Positions 1 to 7,484 of a stretch of DNA of 56,803 nucleotides are shown here, piece after piece; position 1 is the stretch's first letter, and the number at the start of each line of letters is the position of its first letter. The notes under the pieces were generated by a model. That model saw only the letters and a program-made list of their open reading frames with translations, had not been told where the DNA came from and ran no database searches. The stretch is from Candidatus Binataceae bacterium. GTDB taxonomy: Bacteria; Desulfobacterota; Binatia; Binatales; Binataceae. The position numbers and the translations under genes are program-made. Location of the stretch: assembly GCA_035500095.1 (NCBI GenBank), contig DATJXN010000135.1, forward strand, positions 1-56,803. Direction: 5' to 3'.

Positions 1-460
1 CGCTCGGAGCGAGCGCGAGCGTCGCCTCGGCACGCTCGCGCTCGGCGGGCGGCGGCGTCTTATCCGCAGCTGTCGCCGCCGGCACAGTCGGCGGCGACAG
101 CTGCAGCATGACGGCGTCGGACGCCCGCAGCAGCCCGCGCAGCGACTGCGCGGCCGCGAGCTCGCGGTTGGCCGCCGCAATCCGCGCGCGCTCGGACGCC
201 ACCTGGCTCTCGAGCCGAGCGATCCGCGAAAGCAGCGCGTCGGCATGACGGCGGATGCGGGCGGCGCGATGGTTGGCCTCGCCGGTGAACTTGAGCATCA
301 CGATCAGGCAGGCGAGCGCGAGCGAGATGGCCATCCCGGCGACCGCGCGCCAGAGCGCCGCCGCTTCGCGTTTGCGCCGCGGCGCTTTGGCGCCACCCGC
401 GGGATCGAGATGCGCGGCCGCAGCGTCGATCGGCGCTCCCTTAGCCTCCTTCTGCATCAT
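1..460 (-). CDS. RskA-like membrane protein, partial (C-terminus beyond window)
   Basis: The minus-strand frame is open from the ATG at 460 (or the adjacent ATG at 457) to the window edge, 153 codons. It shows a short basic, Ala-rich cytoplasmic head of about 37 residues ending in PRRKREAAALW, one transmembrane helix (about residues 38-58, AVAGMAISLALACLIVMLKF), then a charged coiled-coil-like segment (about 68-105) leading into SLRGLLRASDAVMLQLSPP. The order TM, coiled coil, then a SLRxLLRAxD-type stretch resembles the outer domain of RskA-type anti-sigma factors. The zinc-binding anti-sigma head expected before the membrane helix is absent, and an in-frame TGA lies five codons upstream of the ATG, so the N-terminus is really short here. 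It may be a regulator that has lost its sigma-binding head, or a plain membrane-anchored protein. It is divergent from the DAHP synthase, 75 bp away. Confidence 0.5.
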   Translation of the reverse strand, partial: MMQKEAKGAPIDAAAAHLDPAGGAKAPRRKREAAALWRAVAGMAISLALACLIVMLKFTGEANHRAARIRRHADALLSRIARLESQVASERARIAAANRELAAAQSLRGLLRASDAVMLQLSPPTVPAATAADKTPPPAERERAEATLALAPS

Positions 461-535
461 CCTCGCGCTGCATCATGCTCGCGCCAGAGCACCTTTATTA
501 TCCCGCCCTTTCCGGTAAAGATATACGGTCGTCCG

Positions 536-1612
536 ATGCAAAAAATTCAAGACCTGCACGTAATTACGACCGAAGCCCTGGTCCCCCCGCGGCTGCTCAA
601 GGAGCAGCTCGCGGCCGACTACCGTATCGCCGCCCACGTGGTCGAGGCGCGCCAGACCGTCCGCCGCATCATCCGCGGCGAGGATCCGCGCCTGATGTGC
701 ATCGTGGGGCCGTGCTCGATTCACGACCCGGCCGCCGCGATGGACTATGCGGAGCGCCTGGCGCGGCTCCGCGTCCAGCTTGCCGAGCGGCTGTTCGTCG
801 TGATGCGAGTGTATTTCGAAAAGCCGCGCACGACCGTCGGCTGGAAGGGCATGATCAACGACCCGCATATGGACGACTCGTGCGACATGCGCGAAGGACT
901 CCGCCGCGCGCGCCGCCTGCTGCTCGACATCAATGCGCTCGGGCTGCCGGCGGGAACCGAGATGCTCGACCCGATCACGCCGCAGTATATCGCGGACCTG
1001 GTTTCGTGGACGGCGATCGGCGCCCGCACCACCGAGTCGCAAACCCATCGCGAGATGGCGAGCGGGCTCTCGATGCCAGTCGGATTCAAGAACAGCACCG
1101 AGGGCAATCTGCAGGTCGCGGTGAACGCGATCGAATCGGCGCGCCGCCCGCACTCGTTCATCGGCATCACGCAGGACGGGATGACTGCGATCGTGCGTAC
1201 GACCGGCAATCCCGACACGCACGTGGTGCTGCGCGGCGGACGCACGCCGAACTTCGACGCAGCAAGCATCGAAGAATGCTGCCGCATGCTGCGCAAGGCG
1301 GGACTCGAGCCGCGCGTGATGGTCGATTGCTCGCACGCGCAGACCAACAAAGACTATCGCAAGCAGCCCGAGGTGTTTGCCGCGCTCTGCGAGCAGGTGC
1401 GCGCGGGCAGCCGCGCGGTCCTGGGCGCGATGCTCGAAAGCTTCATCAACGCCGGCAATCAGCCGCCCGCGGCCGACCGCTCAAGGCTCAAGTATGGTGT
1501 CTCGATAACCGATCCCTGCATCGACTGGCCAACCACCGAGCGATGCCTGCTCGAAGCGGCCGCGGCGCTGACGCCCGCGGGCCGCGCGCACGCCGCAGCG
1601 TCCGACCACTAA
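536..1612 (+). CDS. aroG: 3-deoxy-7-phosphoheptulonate (DAHP) synthase, class I AroF/G/H type
   Basis: The product condenses phosphoenolpyruvate and erythrose 4-phosphate to DAHP, the first step of the shikimate pathway, in the cytoplasm. The 358-residue protein matches the usual ~350 of the AroFGH type. Visible marks are GPCSIHDP at about residues 58-65 (Cys60 is the metal ligand position), KPRTTVGWKG, the GTEMLDPITPQY block, GARTTESQTHREMASG, VGFKNSTEG and VDCSHAQTNKDY (metal His). The open frame extends upstream to 245, but the family N-terminus (MQKIQDLHVIT) begins at the ATG at 536, and the extra upstream residues are low-complexity Arg/Ala antisense to the neighbouring gene. No good Shine-Dalgarno sequence is visible. 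The N-terminal ~40 residues, which hold the feedback site in this family, are present, so aromatic amino acid inhibition is likely, but the specificity cannot be read. Confidence 0.95.
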   Translation: MQKIQDLHVITTEALVPPRLLKEQLAADYRIAAHVVEARQTVRRIIRGEDPRLMCIVGPCSIHDPAAAMDYAERLARLRVQLAERLFVVMRVYFEKPRTTVGWKGMINDPHMDDSCDMREGLRRARRLLLDINALGLPAGTEMLDPITPQYIADLVSWTAIGARTTESQTHREMASGLSMPVGFKNSTEGNLQVAVNAIESARRPHSFIGITQDGMTAIVRTTGNPDTHVVLRGGRTPNFDAASIEECCRMLRKAGLEPRVMVDCSHAQTNKDYRKQPEVFAALCEQVRAGSRAVLGAMLESFINAGNQPPAADRSRLKYGVSITDPCIDWPTTERCLLEAAAALTPAGRAHAAASDH

Positions 1613-1980
1613 AGCTGCGGCGGCGCGGCCGCGCACGCTCAGTGCCTGCGGACTCGATTCCCATGCGGCGCCGCGCGAAAACCTACGAATCGCAGGCGCG
1701 CATCCGGGGCGCGTGCGCGGCGCAAAGAATTCCGCGATCGGGAATAATCAGCATCGCGCCGGGCACAAAACGCGCGGCGGTTCCCTGCCGGTCCTGCACC
1801 CTGGCAAGGCCGGATTGAGTACGGCACGCGGGACTCGCGCGACAAATCCCGCTTTTAGGGATCGACCTTGACGCGGCGGCTCGTGGGCGGCTTGTTTATA
1901 GCGAAAAGCGGCCGCGCGTCGGAACGGCAAGCCAATCCCGTTCGACCCGCCAAGGCGCAGCATCTGAGCAGCATGCGAAC
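1613..1980. other. Intergenic region, 368 bp, no gene seen
   Basis: No reading frame here has protein-like composition. A weak inverted repeat (GCGGG at 1828-1832 with CCCGC at 1848-1852, then four T at 1853-1856) could act as a poor plus-strand terminator after the DAHP synthase, but the stem is short and the loop is long. No promoter is convincing. Confidence 0.4.
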
Positions 1981-4200
1981 GTGAACCCCACATCGGAGCG
2001 CCAAACAGTATGGGGCCGCGTCGCGCGCCATCCGTATCGCGCGGCGCTGCTCATCTACCTGGGCCTCTCGGCGGCGCTCTTCCTGCGTCCCGCCCTGCCT
2101 CACTTCACCACGATCTATCTCGGACGCGGAATCGATCAGTCCTTTTTCATCTGGTGCCTGGTATGGTGGCCGTTCGCGATCGCGCATCATCTGAATCCGT
2201 TCATCACCAGGCTTATCTTCGCGCCCGCCGGCTTCAACCTGACCTGGTCGACGTCGATTCCGCTGCTGAGCCTGATCGCGTTCCCCCTGACCGCGACCGT
2301 GGGGCCGATTACGGCGTTCAACCTGCTCTGCGTCGCCTGTCCTGCGCTTTCGGCGTGGACCGCGTTCGTGCTTTGCCACAGTCTTACGCGGCGCTTCGGC
2401 CCGTCGCTGTTGGGTGGCTACATCTTCGGCTTCTCCTCGTACATGCTGGCGCAGGCCTACGGCGGGCATCTCAATCTGCTCGCGGCGTTTCTTCTCCCGC
2501 TTGCCGTGTACCTGGTGCTGGCGCGCCTTCGCGGGAATATCGGGGAGCGGCGCTTCACGCTCGGACTGCTGATGCTGGCGACGGCGCAGTTTCTGATCGC
2601 GGCCGAGGTCGTTGCCACGATGGCGTTGTTCGGCGCGCTTGCGCTGGCGGCGGCCTGGATGCTGGGCGACGCCGATCTCCGCCGGCGCATCGTGGGGCTG
2701 GCCGCGCCGATTTTCTTCGCCGGCCTGGGCATGACGATCCTGATGAGCCCATACCTCTGGTACATGTTCGCCGGCTTTCGTGCGCTCCCGATCTATTCGA
2801 CGAGTTGGCATTCGACCGACCTCCTAAATTTCGTGATCCCCACCCCGACGGTCGCTCTCGGAGGCGCCGTGGGGCCGTTTCGCCGGGTCTCGGGCGATTT
2901 CACAAGCAACATTTCGGAGCAGGCCGGTTATGTCGGCGTGCCCCTGCTGGCGCTGGCACTCTGGTTTGTGCTCGAACGATGGCGCACCTTCGAAGCGAGG
3001 CTGTTCGGCGCGACCATAGCGATTGTCGCGGCGGCGGCGATGGGGCCGCGACTGCACGTGGCGGGCAACAGCTACTTCAAGCTCCCGTGGTCGCTGCTGC
3101 ATCGCGCCCCGTTTATCGACCAGGCGCTGCCGCTGCGCTTCAACGTTTACCTGTTTCTGACCTTTGCCCTGCTCGCCGCCGTATGGCTGTCGGCGCCGCG
3201 GCACAGCCTTACCACGCGCGCGATCGCCGGCACGCTGGTGTTCGTATCGCTTTTTCCGAATCCGTCTGCCCGGGTCTGGGCCGAGAACGGCAGCGTCGCG
3301 CCGGCCCCATCTTTTTTTACCACCGGGATGTACCGCCGCTATCTTGCGCCGGGCGAGATCGTGGCGACGCTGCCGTACGCATGGGGCGAAGCCGACGCTT
3401 GCATGATGTGGCAAGCGCTGAGCGGGATGTATTTTCGGCTCGCCGGCGGATACCCGGCGCTGAGTCCGACTTCCTATCAACGATGGCCGATCGTCCGTTC
3501 CGCCAATCAACTCGCGACGATTCCGGACCCGGCCGCTCAATGGAAAGCCTTCGCCGCGAGCCACGAAGTGACCGCGGTGCTGATGGGCAACAACTCGATG
3601 CCGGCCGCCTTCCCGTCGGTCGAGCCGATCATTGCGGCGCTGGGCGAGCCGGCGCTCACGGCGGGCGGAGTCACGCTCTATCGCGTGCCGTCGGCGATGC
3701 TCGCGCCCTATCGCGGAGTTGACTGGCTGCGGATGGAAACGCTCGTGGATACGCAGCGGTTCGGCGCCTTGCTGATCGCCGCCCAGTGCTATATCGCGTC
3801 GGGTGCAGATCCTGCGCGTCTCGCTCCGGCAAGCGCGACCAGGCTGGGATACCTGCCGGCCGCGTGGCTGCCGCTCAGAAATCGGACGACTGACTATCGA
3901 CTGTATATGCGCACCGAGTCCGACGGATTGGTCACGGTCGGCCTCTTGGGAAGCAGGGGCGCTCTGCGCCCGCTTATCGATCGCTATGGCACATATGCAC
4001 GGCGCGTCTCGTTCGCCGGAGGTGCACGGCTCGATGAGAGCGAGCCAGCGCGGGCCGCCGATACATATTACTATCCGCTGCTGATGTCGTTCGATCGAAC
4101 GGGACTCGAGCGTGCTGCCGTATTGGCGCTCTCGGAGCGGCCAAGACTCGATCTCGAATCCGAACTACCTCAATCGAGAGCAATCCATACCGCGCATTGA
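1981..4200 (+). CDS. Polytopic membrane protein, GT-C-like, array copy 1
   Basis: This is the first of four related genes (copies at 1981, 4328, 7485 and 9710). The 739-residue product has a membrane part of about ten helices (roughly residues 20-425) and a hydrophilic C-terminal part (about 430-739). The first extracytoplasmic loop carries a conserved Asp (Asp52 in YLGRGIDQSFFIW) followed by WW and NPF. An acidic residue in loop 1 of a multi-helix protein is typical of GT-C glycosyltransferases, which use lipid-linked sugar donors, so a transfer to a surface polymer or lipid is a reasonable inference. No named family was recognised. The C-terminal part shares YLAPGEIVATLPYAWG, a WPIV segment and a closing FDRTGLERAA motif with its paralogues. 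The start is GTG at 1981; the nearby ATG at 1973 runs into a stop. Confidence 0.8.
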   Translation: MNPTSERQTVWGRVARHPYRAALLIYLGLSAALFLRPALPHFTTIYLGRGIDQSFFIWCLVWWPFAIAHHLNPFITRLIFAPAGFNLTWSTSIPLLSLIAFPLTATVGPITAFNLLCVACPALSAWTAFVLCHSLTRRFGPSLLGGYIFGFSSYMLAQAYGGHLNLLAAFLLPLAVYLVLARLRGNIGERRFTLGLLMLATAQFLIAAEVVATMALFGALALAAAWMLGDADLRRRIVGLAAPIFFAGLGMTILMSPYLWYMFAGFRALPIYSTSWHSTDLLNFVIPTPTVALGGAVGPFRRVSGDFTSNISEQAGYVGVPLLALALWFVLERWRTFEARLFGATIAIVAAAAMGPRLHVAGNSYFKLPWSLLHRAPFIDQALPLRFNVYLFLTFALLAAVWLSAPRHSLTTRAIAGTLVFVSLFPNPSARVWAENGSVAPAPSFFTTGMYRRYLAPGEIVATLPYAWGEADACMMWQALSGMYFRLAGGYPALSPTSYQRWPIVRSANQLATIPDPAAQWKAFAASHEVTAVLMGNNSMPAAFPSVEPIIAALGEPALTAGGVTLYRVPSAMLAPYRGVDWLRMETLVDTQRFGALLIAAQCYIASGADPARLAPASATRLGYLPAAWLPLRNRTTDYRLYMRTESDGLVTVGLLGSRGALRPLIDRYGTYARRVSFAGGARLDESEPARAADTYYYPLLMSFDRTGLERAAVLALSERPRLDLESELPQSRAIHTAH

Positions 4201-4270
4201 CGCGAATGGTTTGGCTGCGACGATCTGAATAGCGAAATGGGCTGAATCCGTAGCAATACCGTGGCAGCGG

Positions 4271-4306
4271 CGAGCACCGATTGTTAGTATCTAATTCGGT
4301 CGCTCG
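4271..4306. repeat. Imperfect inverted repeat before array copy 2
   Basis: CGAGCACCGA (4271-4280) pairs with TCGGT (4296-4300) and GCTCG (4302-4306), with one bulged base at 4301 and a 15-base AT-rich loop. It lies in the 127-bp gap between copies 1 and 2 and ends 21 bp before the ATG at 4328. There is no T run, so it is a better candidate for an RNA structure or a protein-binding site than for an intrinsic terminator. Confidence 0.3.
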
Positions 4307-4327
4307 GATATCGCTATCGGCGGTCAG

Positions 4328-6547
4328 ATGCCTGACGCAAAACGCGCTCCCCGCCTCTTTGATCGTAAGGCGGCGGGTGCATTTCTCGCCTGCCTGACAC
4401 TGTCAGCGCTCGTTTTCGGACGCATCGTGCTTGCGCACCCGGTGAGTGTCTACGTCGGCCGCGGACCCGATCCGCAACTGTATATCTGGTTCATGGCCTG
4501 GTGGGCGCATGCGATCTCGCACTCAGTCAATCCATTCCTGACCAAAGTCATCTGGGCGCCCTCGGGCGTCAATCTCGCCTGGACCGCGAACATGCCGCTT
4601 GCTGCATGGGCGGTTTATCCCGTGACGCGGGCCTTCGGGCCGATCGTCTCGTACAACCTGGTCTGCCTGCTGTCGCCGGCGCTCGCGGGATGGAGCGCCT
4701 TCATCCTTTGCCGCTACGCCGCCGGCTGCTATTGGCCGGCGCTTTTCGGCGGATTGTTCTTTGCGTTCTCGCCGTACGTGTTGAGCCGGATGCTGGGCAA
4801 CGTGGATCTGACGTTGATGTGGCCGATACCGCTATGCGCATACGCGGCCCTGCGGCGAATCGACGGGAGCCTTGGCGCGCGCGGCTTCGTTACCGCGCTC
4901 GCGATTCTCATCGCCGCGCAATTCCTGCTGTTCGCGGAGATCGTCGCGAGCGCGACGCTGTTCGGGGCGCTCGCGCTTGTCCTGGCGGCCCCGGCGATGG
5001 GTCCCCCGGAGCGCCGCCGCCTCTTCTCGGCGGCAGCGCTTGCCGCTGTCGCATATGTGGCGGCGGCGATTCTCGTGGCGCCCTACCTCTACTACATGTT
5101 CATCCATCCGACTGCGCCGGAACAGATTTTTTCGCCCTGGCACTTCGCGATTGACCTTGCGAATCTGATGGTCCCGACCGGCGTCAACCAGCTCGGCCTT
5201 GCACCTTTCCTCGCGCCGATCGCATCCCGCTTCCGCGCCGAGCTTTCCGAGAGCGGCGCGTACCTGGCACTGCCGATAATCGCGATCGCGGTTCTCTATG
5301 CGCGCGAACGATGGAACGCGCCCAACGGCAGACTCCTTGTGCATCTGTTGATCGTAATCTGCGTGCTCGCGATGGGACCGCGGCTTGAAATCGGGGGCCG
5401 AATCGTCGTGGGACTCCCCGGCTCCGCGCTTACGCGCCTGCCGCTGCTGGACAAGGCCTTGCCCGCACGCTTCATGCTCTATGCCTACCTGGTGCTCGCC
5501 GTGATGGCCGCGATATGGCTCGCCGGCGCGAACCCGCGAACAACTGCGCGCTGGATTCTTGCCCTCGTAGCCGTGCCCTTCATGCTGCCCAATCTCTGCG
5601 CGGCCTACTGGTCGACCCCGGCCGCGATTCCCGCCTTCTTTGGCGAGGGCCTCTATCGGCAGTACCTCGCACCGGGCGAGACCGTGGTTGTGCTGCCGTA
5701 CGGAATTCTCGGCGAAGGGATGCTGTGGGAGGCCGCCACAAACATCTACTTCAGGATGGCCGAAGGTTATGTGACCTTTACGCCGCCAGTGCCGCCGGAG
5801 CAGAGCCGCTGGCCGATTATCGAAAGCCTCTACGAGCTGAGGGGTGTGCCTGCGGCCGGCGATCAGTTTAAGGCGTACTTGGCCGGCCACGACGTCGGCG
5901 CCGTCATCGTCGGCCCACGCCGGCACTACCGCGTCGGCTCGATCGACGGGCGCCCGACCGCCGCGACCTGGACGCGGGCGCCAACGCTCGCGCCCGAGCG
6001 CGACGCTACTGCCGCGATGCTCGGTTCCCTGGGTGTGCCGGCGATCGCAGCCGGGGACGTCACGATCTATCGCCTGACGCCGCGGGCACTCGCGCAAAGC
6101 CGCGCGGATACGGCGCTCGCGATGGAACAGCGCGCCCAACAGACCCGATTCGAAGCGATGGTGCTCGGTGCCGAGCGTTACCTCGATGGCGGCGGGAACC
6201 TTGCCTCGCTAAGCGTCGAGCGCGCGCAGCAACTCGGACTCTTCCCGCTCGGATGGTTCGGCGGCACGCTCGCCGGCTCCCGCGACACCAACCCGATCTT
6301 TCATTCCACGTTATTGCTGGGTCCGGCCGGCGCGGGGGGAATCGAGGTAGGGTTGGCGGACTCGTACCAGGCGCTCGAACCGATTATTCGGCGCTACGGT
6401 CCCCTCTCTGCTCGAATCTATTTTCCGTATCCCGCGCCGATGACGGCGGGTTCAACGCCGCGTGGGTCTGCTACGCTGGTGATGATTTTCGATCGCACGG
6501 GCCTCGCGCGCACGGCCGCGGCCGCCTCGGTATCGCGGACGCCGTGA
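4328..6547 (+). CDS. Polytopic membrane protein, GT-C-like, array copy 2
   Basis: The product has 739 residues, the same length as copy 1, with the same order of blocks. Loop 1 holds Asp48 in VYVGRGPDPQLYIW, followed by AWWAHAISHSVNPF and a WAPSGVNLAW segment. There are about ten membrane helices up to residue ~425. The soluble tail then shows YLAPGETVVVLPYG (about 446-459), YFRMAEGYV and a late IFDRTGLARTAAAA. The two glycine-proline blocks around the tail's start are among the best conserved stretches of the set and probably mark the fold boundary. The ATG at 4328 is the first plausible start. The 127-bp gap behind copy 1 allows either a separate promoter or read-through. Function is inferred only from topology and the loop 1 acid. 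Confidence 0.8.
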   Translation: MPDAKRAPRLFDRKAAGAFLACLTLSALVFGRIVLAHPVSVYVGRGPDPQLYIWFMAWWAHAISHSVNPFLTKVIWAPSGVNLAWTANMPLAAWAVYPVTRAFGPIVSYNLVCLLSPALAGWSAFILCRYAAGCYWPALFGGLFFAFSPYVLSRMLGNVDLTLMWPIPLCAYAALRRIDGSLGARGFVTALAILIAAQFLLFAEIVASATLFGALALVLAAPAMGPPERRRLFSAAALAAVAYVAAAILVAPYLYYMFIHPTAPEQIFSPWHFAIDLANLMVPTGVNQLGLAPFLAPIASRFRAELSESGAYLALPIIAIAVLYARERWNAPNGRLLVHLLIVICVLAMGPRLEIGGRIVVGLPGSALTRLPLLDKALPARFMLYAYLVLAVMAAIWLAGANPRTTARWILALVAVPFMLPNLCAAYWSTPAAIPAFFGEGLYRQYLAPGETVVVLPYGILGEGMLWEAATNIYFRMAEGYVTFTPPVPPEQSRWPIIESLYELRGVPAAGDQFKAYLAGHDVGAVIVGPRRHYRVGSIDGRPTAATWTRAPTLAPERDATAAMLGSLGVPAIAAGDVTIYRLTPRALAQSRADTALAMEQRAQQTRFEAMVLGAERYLDGGGNLASLSVERAQQLGLFPLGWFGGTLAGSRDTNPIFHSTLLLGPAGAGGIEVGLADSYQALEPIIRRYGPLSARIYFPYPAPMTAGSTPRGSATLVMIFDRTGLARTAAAASVSRTP

Positions 6548-6781
6548 CCTGGACTATTCGAGGGTCGCTCACTGCGCGCCGGCTTCCTTCTTGCGTCGAG
6601 CAGCGCGGCGGCCTCGGCCAGGCGCAAGGCTTGATCGACCGGGCGTACGCCGATTGGCGTTGGTACTTCCAGATAAATGTTGCCGCGAGTATCCGCCTTC
6701 GCTATCTTGCGTCCTCAGCGCTCTCCAAATTGCGCATGATTCCTTACCCACGGCAGAATCGATAAAAGTGAGCGGCGCTTC
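6548..6781 (-). pseudogene. Possible remnant of a small minus-strand gene
   Basis: Between copy 2 and the methyltransferase the minus strand has an ATG at 6737-6735 preceded by a GTAAGGAATC ribosome-binding-like stretch. Its frame stops after 11 codons. In another minus-strand frame the sequence continues as TRGNIYLEVPTPIGVRPVDQ then ALRLAEAAALLDARRK, which has protein-like composition unlike the Arg/Pro/Ala noise of antisense frames nearby. One or two frameshifts would be needed to join the parts into a reading frame of about 55 codons. I do not recognise a family. It could be a decayed gene, sequencing indels or chance. Confidence 0.2.
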
Positions 6782-7453
6782 GTGACGAACGACCAGCCAT
6801 CAGCCGATCTGCAACTGACGCCGCGCCTGCTGGAGGGTCTGGTTACCAACGGCCCGACCGACCCGATCGCCTACTACCGACGTCCGTTTGTCGGATGGTT
6901 TTTTCGCCAACGGATCAACCTTGGGCTGCGAATGATCGCGGATCGCAGTTATCCGAAGGCGCTCGAGGTCGGCTATGGCGCCGGCGCAGTGCTGCTGGCG
7001 ATCGCGTCCAGGGTCGATGAATTGCACGGCATCGATCTCGACGCTGACCCTGCCCCCGTCCAGGCCTGGCTCGCGAAGCACGGGCGCGGCGCGAGGCTCC
7101 TTAAGTGCAGTGTTTACGAACTGCCGTACGAAACCGCCGAGTTCGATCTCGTGGCCTGCTTCTCGGTCTTCGAGCATCTGCATCAGTACGAACAGGGACT
7201 GCGGGAGGTCGCGCGCGTGCTCAAGCCGGGCGGGCGCTTCCTTCTCGGCATGCCGGCGGTGAATACGATGATGGAGCTGGGCTTTCGCGCGATCGGCTTC
7301 AAAGGCATCGACGACCGTCATGTCACCCCGCCGCGAGCCGTGGCGAGCGCGTTCGAGCGCAACGGCTTGCGGGTCGCCCGGGAGGCGCGCCTGAACCTGC
7401 TTCCGGGCCTGCCGCTCTACTACAACTGGCTCCTCGAGAAAGCCGCCCGGTGA
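6782..7453 (+). CDS. Class I SAM-dependent methyltransferase
   Basis: The product has 223 residues and a class I methyltransferase fold. The glycine-rich SAM loop is LEVGYGAGAVL (about residues 61-71), the acidic end of strand beta2 is GIDLDAD (83-89), motif IV is FDLVACFSVFEHL (121-133) and the post-II block is VLKPGGRFLLGMP (146-158). This is the Methyltransf_11-like pattern used on small molecules and lipids or sugars. It begins at GTG 6782 and ends 31 bp before array copy 3, so it is probably transcribed with copies 3 and 4. By context it may methylate a glycan or lipid intermediate handled by the neighbouring membrane enzymes; the substrate cannot be read from the sequence. Confidence 0.85.
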   Translation: MTNDQPSADLQLTPRLLEGLVTNGPTDPIAYYRRPFVGWFFRQRINLGLRMIADRSYPKALEVGYGAGAVLLAIASRVDELHGIDLDADPAPVQAWLAKHGRGARLLKCSVYELPYETAEFDLVACFSVFEHLHQYEQGLREVARVLKPGGRFLLGMPAVNTMMELGFRAIGFKGIDDRHVTPPRAVASAFERNGLRVAREARLNLLPGLPLYYNWLLEKAAR

Positions 7454-7484
7454 GCGCGCTGACCTGATTCGACTATTCCATCTG

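Noticed and set aside
473-1336. Minus-strand frame of 287 codons opposite the DAHP synthase
   Set aside because: Arg/His/Ala-rich composition, no family, and fully antisense to a clear enzyme gene.
1855-2811. Long minus-strand frame (318 codons) opposite array copy 1
   Set aside because: Typical high-GC shadow with Arg/Gln/Glu repeats and no recognisable fold; the plus-strand frame has paralogues.
4832-6139. 435-codon minus-strand frame opposite array copy 2
   Set aside because: Antisense to a conserved paralogue; charged low-complexity composition, no domain.
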